Of a DNA stretch of 64,000 nucleotides, positions 25,308-34,910 are shown one piece after another. The stretch lies in the NCBI GenBank assembly GCA_026625625.1, contig CP113055.1:2172501-2236500 (forward strand). Direction: 5' to 3'. Numbering within the stretch: the stretch's first letter is position 1; each line of letters starts with the position of its first letter. This stretch comes from Blastomonas sp. SL216 (GTDB lineage Bacteria; Pseudomonadota; Alphaproteobacteria; Sphingomonadales; Sphingomonadaceae). The position numbers and the translations under genes are program-made. The notes beneath the pieces were generated by a model. It made no database searches, was not told the origin of the DNA, and was given only the letters and a program-made list of their open reading frames with translations.

Positions 25308-25751
25308 ATGAAGATTTCCACTCTAGTGACAAGCCTTTTGTTGGCGGCTTGCTGGCCTGCCCCGTCTGCCTCTGCACAGCAGGTCATAGCAGCAGGGCAG
25401 CTCGACCTTGCGGGCTATCAGGCGACCTGCGGGTCGGCCCGGACCGTGGTGTTGCCGATGGCAGACATCGCTGCCACCCGGGGAGGCACGATCTATCTCA
25501 ACTCCGCCCTTATGGCGAGGCCCCGTGCCGAACAGCTGTTCTGGTACACGCATGAATGCGCCCATCTCATTTTTGGCGGCGGCGAGATGCGGGCGGACTG
25601 CTGGGCGGTGCAACAGGGCCGCCTTCACGGCTGGTTGTCGCCTGAAGATTTTGACGTGCTGGCTGCATCCATGCGGCGGCACCCAGGCGATCGGGCACAC
25701 CCGCCCGGACCCCAGCGGGTTGCGGCGATGGCGGCCTGCTATGATCGATAG
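25308..25751 (+). CDS. small secreted HExxH metalloprotease-like protein
   Basis: A 147-residue protein with a signal peptide (MKISTLVTSLLLAAC then ASAQ; C15 could also be a lipobox cysteine). The mature part has FWYTHECAHLIFGGGEMRADCWA (79-100, split here by the helix end): H82-E83-x-x-H86 is a zincin HExxH motif, and D97 or E93 could be the third ligand. Two Cys (C41, C98) could bond. The mature part is small for a protease, so it may be a minimal peptidase or an inactive binding protein. Not a family I can name. Confidence 0.65.
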   Translation: MKISTLVTSLLLAACWPAPSASAQQVIAAGQLDLAGYQATCGSARTVVLPMADIAATRGGTIYLNSALMARPRAEQLFWYTHECAHLIFGGGEMRADCWAVQQGRLHGWLSPEDFDVLAASMRRHPGDRAHPPGPQRVAAMAACYDR

Positions 25752-25789
25752 GGCTTGCTTTGCCGCCTGCTATGCTGAGGATGCCCAGG

Positions 25790-26422
25790 ATGACCCATCT
25801 GATCATCGCAGGCGCAACAGGGCTCGTCGGTAGCATCACGCTGGCCAAGGCGCTGGCAGACCCGCGAGTGACGCACGTGACCGCGCCGACCCGCAGCGCG
25901 CTGACGCCGCATGCCAGGCTGACCAATCCGATCGTCGACTACGAGGCGTTGCCGACCGATGCAGACTGGTGGCGCGCCGATGCGGTGATCTGCGCACTCG
26001 GAACGACGCGGGCCAAGGCCGGATCGGATGCGGCCTTTTACCGGGTCGACCATGATTATCCGGTGATGGTGGCCCATGCTGCGCGGGCGCATGGCGCGCA
26101 AGCCATGGCGCTCGTCTCCGCAATCGGAGCGGATGCGCGCTCGCGGCTGCTTTACAACCGCACCAAGGGCGAGGTGGAGGCCAGCATCGGCGCACTTGGC
26201 TATCCCAGCTATACCATCGTCCGCCCCGGCCTGATCGGCGGCGAACGCCAGGAATTCCGCCCGGCAGAGCGCGTGTCCGACGCCATCCTGCGTGTGCTTG
26301 GCCCTGTGCTGCCGCGTCAATGGCGGATCAGCCCGGCGGAAAACATCGCCGCTGCGCTGATCGATGCCGCGCTAGCAGCCAGGCCCGGGCGGCATATCGT
26401 CAGCGCCGCCCAGCTCGCCTGA
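25790..26422 (+). CDS. NAD(P)-binding epimerase-like protein
   Basis: A 210-residue Rossmann protein: IIAGATGLVGS (5-15) is the dinucleotide loop, ADAVICALGTTRAKAG follows strand 4, and YNRTKGEVEASI gives a YxxxK-like catalytic pair. It resembles HTATIP2/YwnB-type atypical short-chain dehydrogenases used on sugars or quinones; substrate unknown. The ATG at 25790 has GAGG nine bases upstream. Single gene between the HExxH gene and the convergent M28 peptidase. Confidence 0.8.
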   Translation: MTHLIIAGATGLVGSITLAKALADPRVTHVTAPTRSALTPHARLTNPIVDYEALPTDADWWRADAVICALGTTRAKAGSDAAFYRVDHDYPVMVAHAARAHGAQAMALVSAIGADARSRLLYNRTKGEVEASIGALGYPSYTIVRPGLIGGERQEFRPAERVSDAILRVLGPVLPRQWRISPAENIAAALIDAALAARPGRHIVSAAQLA

Positions 26423-26425
26423 CCC

Positions 26426-28090
26426 TCACTCCTTCGGGACGCCCGCCTTGTCGCGGATCGCCTTGAATTCCGAACCGGCCTTCCACTGCGGCCAGCGGTT
26501 TGAATTCGCCAGCTCCGCCCCGATCACGCCGATCAGCTCGATATCCTGCACTGCGCCATCCAGGTTCCAGTCCGGGCCCCATTGGTCGCAGGCCTGGTGA
26601 TAGCACTGGCCGGTATAGGCATCGATCCACGCCTGACCCGCGGCGCTGCCGCCGACCTTCAAGTTCGATGCACCGGCAATGCCCATCAGCAGCATCACCG
26701 GCACCCCGCGCTTGGCGAAGGAGAAATGGTCGGCGCGATAGAACAGCCCGCGTTCGGGCAGGCTCTCGGGCGTCACGGTGCGCCCCTGGGTGGCGGCGAC
26801 GCGGGCCATGTCGTCTTCCAGCGTGTTCTGCCCCTTGCCGACCAGCACGACATCATTGGCCGCCCCTGCCGTCTGCAGGATGTCGAGCCCCAGATTGGCG
26901 ACGGTCCGCTCCATCGGATAGACCGGATTGGCGGCATAATATTCGGAGCCGAGCAGCCCGCGTTCTTCTGCCGTCCACACGCCGAACACCACCGAGCGCG
27001 CCGGAGCCGGCCCCGCCTTCATCGCACGCGCAATTTCCAGCATGCCGGCAATGCCCAGCGCATCGTCATTCGCCCCGGCGCGATAGATGCGGCCCTGCGC
27101 ATCGGGCTTGCCCTCGCCATAGGCATCCCAGTGCGCACCATACATCACGACCTCGTCGGGCCGGGTGCTGCCGGGAATCCTGGCGAGCACATTGTGGCTG
27201 GTCACCACCTCGGGCAGAACGGGAATATCCGCGTTCAGCGTCACGCCCTTCAGTTCGACCGGGCGGAAGGACGGCGACCGCGCTGCGACCTCCATCCTGG
27301 CAAGATCCAGCCCTGCCGCCGCAAAAAGCCGCGCCGACATGTCGGCAGAGAGCCATCCCTGGAGCTTCAGGCTGGTGAGCTTTTCAGGCGCACGCACGAT
27401 GTCGTAATTCTCTCCGCCGGGGCTGATCACGACATTCCAGCCATAGCCGACGCCTGCGGCATTGTGGACGATCAGCGCCGCGATCGCGCCCTGCCGCGCG
27501 GCTTCCTCGAACTTGTAGGTCCAGCGGCCATAATAGGTCATCGTCCGGTCACCGAACTTGCCTGCTGCAGGTTCGCCCGGCTTGGCGGCGAAATCGGGAT
27601 CGTTGATCAGGAACACCGCGACCTTGCCCTTGAGGTCCGCGCCCTTGAAATCGTCCCAGCCACGCTCGGCGGCCTTCACGCCATAGCCGACGAACACCAG
27701 CGGCGCATCGGCGATGCGCGCGGCATCTTCGGGGCGGATGGTCGAAAGGTAGATATCCTCGGACAGCCTGGCCGCAGCCTCGCCCTTGGGCGTCGCGAAG
27801 GCAAGCTGGCGCGGCGTCTGCAACCGGGTGTGCAGCAGCGGCACCTTCTGCAGCCACTGGCCATCGGGTCCGGCGGGCTCCAGCCCCAGCGCTTCGAACC
27901 GCGCGATCAGATAGCCCAGCGTCCTGTCCTCGCCGCGCGTGCCAGGCGCCCGCCCCTCGAACATGTCGGAGGCGAGCGTTCGGACGGTCTCGGTCAGCCG
28001 ATCGGCCTCTACCGCGATGCGCGGCTGAGCCTGGAGCGGAGAGACAAGGGCAGCAGCGGCTGCAGCGACAAGCAGGACATGTTTCAGCAT
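26426..28090 (-). CDS. secreted M28 family metallopeptidase with PA domain
   Basis: A 554-residue zinc aminopeptidase. Signal peptide 1-21 (LLVAAAAAALVSPLQAQ). A protease-associated insert (GKVAVFLINDPDF to NVVISPGGENYD) precedes the catalytic part, where YGAHWDAYGEG (His ~320), GANDDALGIAGMLEIAR (Asp ~341) and TAEERGLLGSEYY (Glu ~377) carry the metal ligands and the general base. It likely cleaves peptides in the periplasm or outside. Situated 46 bp after the ArsR-type gene on the same strand. Confidence 0.92.
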   Translation of the reverse strand: MLKHVLLVAAAAAALVSPLQAQPRIAVEADRLTETVRTLASDMFEGRAPGTRGEDRTLGYLIARFEALGLEPAGPDGQWLQKVPLLHTRLQTPRQLAFATPKGEAAARLSEDIYLSTIRPEDAARIADAPLVFVGYGVKAAERGWDDFKGADLKGKVAVFLINDPDFAAKPGEPAAGKFGDRTMTYYGRWTYKFEEAARQGAIAALIVHNAAGVGYGWNVVISPGGENYDIVRAPEKLTSLKLQGWLSADMSARLFAAAGLDLARMEVAARSPSFRPVELKGVTLNADIPVLPEVVTSHNVLARIPGSTRPDEVVMYGAHWDAYGEGKPDAQGRIYRAGANDDALGIAGMLEIARAMKAGPAPARSVVFGVWTAEERGLLGSEYYAANPVYPMERTVANLGLDILQTAGAANDVVLVGKGQNTLEDDMARVAATQGRTVTPESLPERGLFYRADHFSFAKRGVPVMLLMGIAGASNLKVGGSAAGQAWIDAYTGQCYHQACDQWGPDWNLDGAVQDIELIGVIGAELANSNRWPQWKAGSEFKAIRDKAGVPKE

Positions 28091-28136
28091 GGCCCGCCTT
28101 TAGCGGCGGCAGGTCCTGCGGCGCAAGCGGCGTGGC

Positions 28137-28517
28137 TCAGGCCGCCTCGGCGGTGTCCAGCGGATCGAGCGCGTCCTGCTCCCACAACTGCTTGGCGCGC
28201 TGGACATCGCTGTCGCTCACCTTGCCGATGCGATGCGCGATAAAGTCGATGCCGTCGATCAGCCACAGCGCGAGCTGCGGCTGGGTCAGGCGATAGACGC
28301 GGCTCTGGGCAAAGGATTCGATCTCCACCAGCCCCAGCGCGCGGAGCACCGCGAGATGCTGCGACAGCCGGGTCGGCGTGATGTCGAGCGCTGCGGCCAT
28401 CTCGTTGACCGTCTGGTCGCCCACGCGCAGCTTCTGGATCAGACGAATGCGATCCGGGTGCGAGATCTGGCGCAATACGGTGGCGAGTTCATGGGCAACG
28501 ATCTTGCGGCTGGGCAT
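28137..28517 (-). CDS. ArsR-family winged-helix regulator
   Basis: A 126-residue regulator: LRQISHPDRIRLIQKL (helix 1-2), VNEMAAALDITPTRLSQHLAVLRALGLVEIE (recognition helix), QSRVYRLT (wing). No metal-binding Cys pair (ELCVCDL type) is present, so it is not a classical arsenic sensor; the ligand is unknown. It starts 3 bp after the stop of the IMDH-like gene, so both are probably one operon, and it may control that operon or the M28 peptidase gene behind it. Confidence 0.88.
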   Translation of the reverse strand: MPSRKIVAHELATVLRQISHPDRIRLIQKLRVGDQTVNEMAAALDITPTRLSQHLAVLRALGLVEIESFAQSRVYRLTQPQLALWLIDGIDFIAHRIGKVSDSDVQRAKQLWEQDALDPLDTAEAA

Positions 28518-28520
28518 GGT

Positions 28521-29726
28521 TCAAAATTCTCCGTTGGCGGCCACGATCCGCAGGGCGGGCCTAGGCTTGCGTGATGACATGGGGTGCGAGGCTGCGGGGA
28601 TTGCGCGCCAGCTGGACTTGCGGCGCGATGGCCGGTCTCCGCCCCGGCACAGCTGGTGGATGAATTCGCTGTCGGTCACTTCGGTGACATAGGGCGCGAC
28701 CGAACCGCGACCCGGGGTGATGATGCCGCAATCCCAGATCTGCGCGGCACCCTGCATCAGGCGCTGCGCGACATGAGTGAGCCCTGCATGCTGTGCGGCC
28801 AGCGCCAGCGCCTGCACCAGCAGCGGCGCATTGAGCGGCAGCGCATCATCGGCCTCGTCCAGCACTTCGCCAGTGACCAGCGCCAGACCCCGCCGGTGCC
28901 ACAGCATCGGCCAAGGGGCCCAGATGCCGGTAATCTCGGCCAGCATCGCAAAGACCAGGCTGCGCAGATCGGGAAGAACGATGATCGCATCCCAGCGTCC
29001 GGCGTGCCGGACAAGGTGGCATAGCGCATCCTCGATCGGCAGGATCTCGATCTCCTGCTCGTCGCGCGGCGAGGCCCGGCCGCCGACCAGCATCTGCCGC
29101 ACCAGGGCGTTGCGACGACGCGCATCGACGATGATGGCAATGCGCTTGCGTCCTTCGGCCGTGGCAGCCTGCAGCATCGCGCGCATGACGGCAGCGCGGG
29201 GTACCGGGGCGGCGCAATCCTCGTCCATCGGGCAGGCTGATGGATGCGGCGACATCAGCATCACATCCAGCGTGCTCGCCTTGAGCGGCTTGCCGGTTCC
29301 CTGATCGTGAAGGTAGCTCGCCACCCAGTGCGCACGCGGCAGGGCGCTATCGCCCCCCGTCTGGAAAGCCACCGGCGAGATATTCTGCCAGGGCGCGAAT
29401 ACCGGCGCTGCCGTCGCGGTCATGGCGGGTGCGGCCCAGGCAGCGACCTGACGCAGCGCCGACAAGGGCTTTGGCGGCGCTGTACGGATGTCGAGGTCAA
29501 GCCATGCGGTGAGCCGCGACAACGCATCCTGCCAGTCGTCAGGGGTCGCATCGACCGCTTCGGCGAACAGAAGTTGCGTTGGCGTGACCACGCTCAGCGC
29601 TGGGCGCTGGCTGGCGGTAAGCCCCTGACCGGCTTGAACTGCGGGGAACCGGTCAGGGGCACCGCCCCCGGGGACAACCTGAAAGGAGCGGGTGGGCAGA
29701 TCAGGCTGTTCAGGGCGTGTTTCCAT
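28521..29726 (-). CDS. isocitrate/isopropylmalate-dehydrogenase-like protein, apparently degenerate
   Basis: A 401-residue protein that I do not recognise as a known active enzyme. Its second half aligns by eye with LeuB-type dehydrogenases: IEDALCHLVRHAGRWDAIIVLPDLRSLVFAMLAEITG corresponds (in pieces) to VDNAAMQLVR...FDVIVT..LFGDILSDEA..TG, then LPLNAPLLVQALALAAQHAG to IANPLATILSAAMMLR. The metal-binding aspartates of FGDILSDEA are replaced by RSLVFAMLAE, so catalysis is unlikely. A basic tail of ~45 residues follows. It lies 3 bp before the ArsR gene and is divergent from the LysR gene of the dab operon. Confidence 0.5.
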   Translation of the reverse strand: METRPEQPDLPTRSFQVVPGGGAPDRFPAVQAGQGLTASQRPALSVVTPTQLLFAEAVDATPDDWQDALSRLTAWLDLDIRTAPPKPLSALRQVAAWAAPAMTATAAPVFAPWQNISPVAFQTGGDSALPRAHWVASYLHDQGTGKPLKASTLDVMLMSPHPSACPMDEDCAAPVPRAAVMRAMLQAATAEGRKRIAIIVDARRRNALVRQMLVGGRASPRDEQEIEILPIEDALCHLVRHAGRWDAIIVLPDLRSLVFAMLAEITGIWAPWPMLWHRRGLALVTGEVLDEADDALPLNAPLLVQALALAAQHAGLTHVAQRLMQGAAQIWDCGIITPGRGSVAPYVTEVTDSEFIHQLCRGGDRPSRRKSSWRAIPAASHPMSSRKPRPALRIVAANGEF

Positions 29727-29848
29727 AAGGCAGACCCTTGGCTGGGGATGGGTGTGGCATTTGGCTAAACCGATTGCCCTGATCTGGAAAATTCAATAAA
29801 ATGGCCTAAGCGTTCCGATAAAGTGAATTAACATGGGAAAATCGGCCG

Positions 29849-30730
29849 ATGCATCTCAATTTCAAGCACCTGCGCTATTTCCATGCGGTGGCGCATGACG
29901 GCAATCTCACCAACGCCGCGCGGCGGCTCAACGTGTCGCAATCGGCGCTGTCCACGCAGATCAAGCTGCTGGAAGAAAGCATGGGACATCAACTGTTTGA
30001 ACGGCGCGGCCGCAGGCTGGAGCTGACCGAGGCGGGGCGCGTCGCGCTCAACTATGCCGACAGCATGTTCGAGACCGCCAACGAGATGCTGGCGACTTTT
30101 GCGGGCGGCAGCGGCAACAGCCGCCGGCACCTGCGCGTCGGCGCCCTGTCCACCCTCTCGCGCAACTTTCAGATGCGTTTCCTGGCGCCGATGGTCGGGC
30201 GCGATGACGTGCATATGGTGATCCGATCGGGCTCGCTGCGCGATCTGGTCAAGGCGCTGGAGGCGCACGAACTCGACGTGCTGCTGACCAACCGCCTGCC
30301 CTTTCGCGATAGCGGCACCAACTGGGTCGCGCATCTCGTCGACCAGATTCCCGTGAGCCTGATCGGGCCGCAGAAAGTGGATGTCACCCGCACCGCGCTG
30401 CGCGAACTGCTGACGACCATGCGGCTGGTCATTCCCGCGCAGGACAGCGGGGTTCGCGCCGATTTCGACCTGCTTGTCGACCGGCTCGGCATCCTGCCCA
30501 ATATCGTCGCCGAAGCTGATGACATGGCCATGCTGCGCCTGTTGCTGCGCGCCGGAACGGGCATCGGCGTGGTGCCGCCCATCGTGGTGCGCGACGAGAT
30601 CAACACCGGCATGCTGCACGACATCATGGCCATCCCCGGCCTTACCGAATCCTTCTATGCAATGACCCAGTCGCGGCGCTTTCCGCACCCCCTGGTCGAT
30701 CAGCTGCTGGAGATCGCCAGAATCGCCTAG
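29849..30730 (+). CDS. LysR-family regulator (NhaR-like), probable regulator of dabBA
   Basis: A 293-residue LysR protein. The DNA-binding domain begins NFKHLRYFHAVAHDGNLTNAARRLNVSQSALSTQ (two halves), and the effector domain runs from ~95 to the end. The N-terminal sequence is close to NhaR-type regulators. It directly precedes dabB on the same strand (114-bp gap), the place where LysR regulators sit next to DAB operons in other bacteria. Role in sensing low CO2/bicarbonate is inference. Confidence 0.88.
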   Translation: MHLNFKHLRYFHAVAHDGNLTNAARRLNVSQSALSTQIKLLEESMGHQLFERRGRRLELTEAGRVALNYADSMFETANEMLATFAGGSGNSRRHLRVGALSTLSRNFQMRFLAPMVGRDDVHMVIRSGSLRDLVKALEAHELDVLLTNRLPFRDSGTNWVAHLVDQIPVSLIGPQKVDVTRTALRELLTTMRLVIPAQDSGVRADFDLLVDRLGILPNIVAEADDMAMLRLLLRAGTGIGVVPPIVVRDEINTGMLHDIMAIPGLTESFYAMTQSRRFPHPLVDQLLEIARIA

Positions 30731-30844
30731 TTCTGAATTTCAGATGCTAATCTTGCTTTCATTGAATTTTCCGTATCGATCGCCTCACGCTATCCGAACC
30801 CAAACGCTTTGCCCCCGCCGGGGCAGCACGGAGACGGAAAGACG

Positions 30845-32404
30845 ATGGATATCGCCCTGGGCCTTGCAACCGGCATCACCGCATTCAGCGCGCTGGGCCT
30901 GATCGCCCTGTTCGCCGGAGACCGCCATGCCCGCCTGACCGGGCTGGCGCTGGAAGCGGGCGTGCTGGCCTGTCTGGGCCTTGCCATCGCCGCGCTTGTC
31001 CAGCTGGTGATGACCGGCCCGGTGACGGCAGAGCTTCTCATATGGCAGAGCCTGGGCTTCTCGCTGCGGCTCGATGCGGTCAGCCTGCCGGTGACCATCC
31101 TCGTCGCCTTTGTCGGCTGGGTGGTGCTCCGCTATTCGCGCACCTATCTGGGCGACGAGCCTCGCCGCGCCTTTTTCCAGGCCTGGCTGAGCTTCACCTT
31201 GGCCAGCGTGCTGCTGTTCGCGCTGGCGGGCAATCTGGTGCAGCTGGTCCTGTTCTGGATCACCACCAGCCTCAGCCTCCACCGTCTGCTGCTGTTCTAT
31301 CCCGACCGTGCCGCGGCACGCCGCGCCGCGCGCAAGAAGTACCTGACCGCGCGCATCGCCGATATCGTGCTTGTCGCATCGGCAGCATTGCTCTTCGCGA
31401 TCTACCGCACCGGCGACATCGCGACCATGCTGGACACGGCGTGGGTCGGTGCAGGTCACCCCGCCATTGCCCTGGCGGTGCTGGGCCTCGCGGTCGCTGC
31501 GGTTATCAAATCGGCCCAGTTCCCGCTGCACGGCTGGCTGACCGAGGTGATGGAGGCCCCTACCCCGGTCTCTGCGCTGCTCCATGCCGGCGTCATCAAT
31601 GCCGGCGGCTTCCTGCTCATCCGCTTTGCCGATGTCATGCTGCTATCGCCTGCGGTGATGGCGGGGCTGGTGATGATCGGCGGCTTCACGGCAGTGTTTG
31701 GCGGGCTGGTGATGCTTACCCAGCCTGCGGTCAAGACCTCGCTTGCCTGGTCCACCGTGGCGCAGATGGGCTTCATGATCATGCAGTGCGGCCTGGCGCT
31801 GTTCCCGCTGGCGATGCTCCACATCATCGCGCACTCGCTCTACAAGGCGCACAGCTTCCTCGCTTCGGGCGGTGCGGTGGAGCGGATCGCGGCACTGCGG
31901 CGGCCCGGCCCGGTCGCGATACCCGGCGCCAAGGCTGTCACCGGCGCATTCATCGCCGCGCTCGCCATCTATGTCGCGATCGGCTTTGCCTTCCGCTTTC
32001 AGGACAGCTCGCCCCAGTCGATCGCGCTGGGTGCGATCCTGATCTTCGGCGTCGCCTATCTGCTGGCCCAGGGCCTCGCCGGAGCCGCGCCGGTGGCATT
32101 GATGCGGCGGATGGTCGCCTATTCGCTGGCGGCGTCGCTCGGCTATTTCACGCTGCATCACGTGGCCGATGCGCTGCTGCTGGGCACGCTGCCCGCAACC
32201 CCTGCCCCCGGCCCGCTCGAATGGGTGCTCATCATCCTGGCGGTGGTCAGCTTTGGCCTGGTCGCGATCGCCCAGTCGATGTTCCCGCTCTGGGCCTATC
32301 ACCCGGCAGCAGCGGGGCTGCGGGTCCACCTGTCCAACGGGCTTTATGCCAATGCGCTGTTCGACCGTCTGCTCGGCGGGTGGACGCTGCGCCGGTCGCG
32401 CTGA
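30845..32404 (+). CDS. dabB: inorganic carbon transporter subunit DabB
   Basis: A 519-residue membrane protein related to NuoL/MrpA proton-translocating subunits, with about 13 predicted helices. It keeps the NuoL-like core KSAQFPLHGWLTEVMEAPTPVSALLHAG (split) and HIIAHSLYKAHSFLASG, including the Lys/His residues of the proton path. In DAB complexes DabB drives vectorial CO2 hydration by DabA with the cation gradient. ATG at 30845 after GGAGACGG. The gene precedes dabA by 36 bp. Confidence 0.9.
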   Translation: MDIALGLATGITAFSALGLIALFAGDRHARLTGLALEAGVLACLGLAIAALVQLVMTGPVTAELLIWQSLGFSLRLDAVSLPVTILVAFVGWVVLRYSRTYLGDEPRRAFFQAWLSFTLASVLLFALAGNLVQLVLFWITTSLSLHRLLLFYPDRAAARRAARKKYLTARIADIVLVASAALLFAIYRTGDIATMLDTAWVGAGHPAIALAVLGLAVAAVIKSAQFPLHGWLTEVMEAPTPVSALLHAGVINAGGFLLIRFADVMLLSPAVMAGLVMIGGFTAVFGGLVMLTQPAVKTSLAWSTVAQMGFMIMQCGLALFPLAMLHIIAHSLYKAHSFLASGGAVERIAALRRPGPVAIPGAKAVTGAFIAALAIYVAIGFAFRFQDSSPQSIALGAILIFGVAYLLAQGLAGAAPVALMRRMVAYSLAASLGYFTLHHVADALLLGTLPATPAPGPLEWVLIILAVVSFGLVAIAQSMFPLWAYHPAAAGLRVHLSNGLYANALFDRLLGGWTLRRSR

Positions 32405-32440
32405 GCCGCAACCGTTCCAGATTTTCCGAGGAGATTTGCC

Positions 32441-34864
32441 GTGACGCACGCAACCCTGAACCATCCGGGCAGCCAGACGCCCGACATCGCGACCATCGCC
32501 GATCGCGCAGCCCGCGCCATCCCGCCGGTCTGGCCGCTCGCCTCCAGCGTCGCGGTGAACCCCTATCTCGGCCAGGCAGAGCTTGACCTGGCCACCACCG
32601 CCGCCTTGCTGGCCCGGGTCAGCGATGCGCCCGCCACCATGGCCCGCAGCTGGTATCGCGAACGGATCGCCAGCGGTGCGATCACCGAGGGCGACCTGGC
32701 CGCTGCGCTTGCCGCCTGTGACGCTGCGCCCCGCCCGGGAAGCGTCGGCGAGCTGAAGCTGGCCACCCAGCGCCCGCATGTCCGCAAGGATCCGCTGCCG
32801 ACCATCGCCGATCTGGCAGCACGCGTGTCCGGCATCGACTGGCCCGCCGTGATCGCCGAGCGGATGGGCAACTGGATCGCTGCGTGGAGCGACGAGGGCC
32901 AGGCGCTCTGGGCCGCGCCGCGCGGCAAATGCGCCTATCGCGCCTGGCAGGCGGTCGCGACGCACGACCTGACGCCGGAAATCGCGGGCCTCAAGGGATT
33001 TGCGGCCTTTGTCGCCGACGCGCCCGACAGTGCCGACGATGCGCTTGCCGCCAGCGTCAGCCGCCTGATGCTGCCGGCAGAGGCGATGCCCACCTATTTC
33101 CATGCGCTGCTGATGACACTGGGCGGCTGGGCGCAGGTCGGCCGCTACCGGCTGTGGCAGGCAGAGCTGGCCGGTCATCGGGACAGCGCGCTGACCGATC
33201 TGCTGTGCATCCGCCTGATGTGGGAGGATGCGCTGTTCACCCAGTATCGCCGGCAGATCATGGAAGCCTGGCAGGAGGTGGTCGAGGCGCATGCTGCCCC
33301 CGTCCGCCCCGATGCCGACCAGATCATCGATGCCATCCTGCAGGAAGCCGCCGAGCGCGCGGGTCAGCGCTCGATCGGCGAGACGCTCGCCGCAGCGCCG
33401 CGCGCTGCCAGCACCACGCCGCCGACGCTGCAGGCCGCATTCTGCATCGATGTCCGCTCCGAGGTGTTCCGGCGCTCGCTCGAGGCGCTGGATCCGGCGA
33501 TCCAGACCCTGGGCTTTGCAGGGTTCTTCGGCTTGGGCGCATCGCACCGGCGCTTTGCATCGGATGTCGCCGAACATCGGCTGCCGGTGCTGCTCAACCC
33601 CAAATTGACGACCTGTTCGGGCGGCCCGGAAATTGCCGAGGACGACCGCTCGGCGCGCTACCGGTCGCGCGCCAAGCGTGCCTGGGGGCGGTTCAAGCTG
33701 GCTGCCGTCTCAAGCTTCGCCTTTGTCGAGGCGGCTGGCCCCGTTTATCTCGGCAAGCTGGTCCGCGATACCTTCGCGCTCAAGAAGACTAGCCTGCCGC
33801 ATGACCCGATGCCGCGCCCGGACCCGGCGCTGAGCCTGCAGGACAAGATCGACGCGGCAACCGCCGTGCTGCGTGCCATGTCGCTGACGCGCGACTTCGC
33901 GCCGCTGGTGCTGCTGGTCGGACACGGGGCGAATGTCGTCAACAATCCGCATGCCAGCGGGCTGCATTGCGGCGCGTGCGGCGGTTATTCGGGTGAGGTC
34001 AATGCTCGGCTGCTGGCGGCGCTGCTCAACGATCCGGCGGTGCGCGGCGGGCTGGTGGCCAATGGCATCACGGTTCCGACGACCACATTGTTCCTCGCCG
34101 GGCTGCACGATACCACCACCGACAGCGTGCTGGTCTATGATGGCGACCATCCTTCGCCCGCCCATGCGGTCGATATCGGCCAGGCCAGGACCTGGCTGGC
34201 GAGCGCCGGTCTGGTGGCACGGGGCGAGCGGGCTCTCCGCCTGCCGCGCGCCGACAAGGCCGCCGACATTGCCCGGCGCAGCCGCGACTGGGCGGAAATC
34301 CGCCCGGAATGGGCGCTGGCCGGCTGCAAGGCGTTCATCGCCGCGCCGCGCAGCCGCACCAGCGGCAAGAGCCTGGAGGGTCGCGCCTTCCTGCATGACT
34401 ATGAATGGCAGCAGGACCAGGGCTTTGGCGTGCTGGAGCTGATCATGACCGCGCCGGTGGTCGTCGCCAGCTGGATCAGCCTGCAATATTACGGCTCTTC
34501 GGTCGCCCCGGACGTGTTCGGCGGCGGCAACAAGCTGATCCACAACGTCACCGGCGGCATCGGCGTGGTCGAAGGCAATGGCGGCACACTGCGCGCAGGG
34601 CTGCCGCTGCAGTCGGTGCATGATGGCAAGGATCTGGTGCACGAACCGCTGCGGCTCAGCATATGCATCGAAGCGCCTGTCGAAGCGATGACCGCGATCC
34701 TGGAAAAGCATGCAGGCGTGCGCGCGCTGTTCGACAATCGCTGGCTGCACCTGTTCGCACTGGGCGCCACGGGCGAGCTGGCCTGGCGCTATGTCGGCAA
34801 TCTGGAATGGGAGCGGGTCGATGGCCTGGGCCAGACGATGATCGAACGCGATCTGGCCGCCTGA
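32441..34864 (+). CDS. dabA: inorganic carbon transporter subunit DabA (DUF2309)
   Basis: An 807-residue peripheral protein with a beta-carbonic-anhydrase-like zinc site. The ligands are visible: FCIDVRSE (Cys and Asp near 336/338) and [23 protein letters not shown] (split; His near 495, Cys near 510). With DabB it converts CO2 to bicarbonate unidirectionally in the cytoplasm, accumulating inorganic carbon. The GTG at 32441 has GAGGAG ten bases before it. No RuBisCO or carboxysome gene is nearby, so it probably feeds anaplerotic carboxylases in a heterotroph. Confidence 0.93.
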   Translation: MTHATLNHPGSQTPDIATIADRAARAIPPVWPLASSVAVNPYLGQAELDLATTAALLARVSDAPATMARSWYRERIASGAITEGDLAAALAACDAAPRPGSVGELKLATQRPHVRKDPLPTIADLAARVSGIDWPAVIAERMGNWIAAWSDEGQALWAAPRGKCAYRAWQAVATHDLTPEIAGLKGFAAFVADAPDSADDALAASVSRLMLPAEAMPTYFHALLMTLGGWAQVGRYRLWQAELAGHRDSALTDLLCIRLMWEDALFTQYRRQIMEAWQEVVEAHAAPVRPDADQIIDAILQEAAERAGQRSIGETLAAAPRAASTTPPTLQAAFCIDVRSEVFRRSLEALDPAIQTLGFAGFFGLGASHRRFASDVAEHRLPVLLNPKLTTCSGGPEIAEDDRSARYRSRAKRAWGRFKLAAVSSFAFVEAAGPVYLGKLVRDTFALKKTSLPHDPMPRPDPALSLQDKIDAATAVLRAMSLTRDFAPLVLLVGHGANVVNNPHASGLHCGACGGYSGEVNARLLAALLNDPAVRGGLVANGITVPTTTLFLAGLHDTTTDSVLVYDGDHPSPAHAVDIGQARTWLASAGLVARGERALRLPRADKAADIARRSRDWAEIRPEWALAGCKAFIAAPRSRTSGKSLEGRAFLHDYEWQQDQGFGVLELIMTAPVVVASWISLQYYGSSVAPDVFGGGNKLIHNVTGGIGVVEGNGGTLRAGLPLQSVHDGKDLVHEPLRLSICIEAPVEAMTAILEKHAGVRALFDNRWLHLFALGATGELAWRYVGNLEWERVDGLGQTMIERDLAA

Positions 34865-34873
34865 TAGGTACCC

Positions 34874-34891
34874 ACGGCCCGCCTGGGCCGT
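34874..34891. terminator. hairpin between dabA and the convergent GNAT gene
   Basis: ACGGCCC-gcct-GGGCCGT forms a compact 7-bp GC-rich stem 9 bases past the dabA stop and 19 bases before the end of the convergent gene. No T-run follows, so function as terminator is only likely. Confidence 0.45.
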
Positions 34892-34910
34892 CAGCGTCAA
34901 TCCGTCCCCG

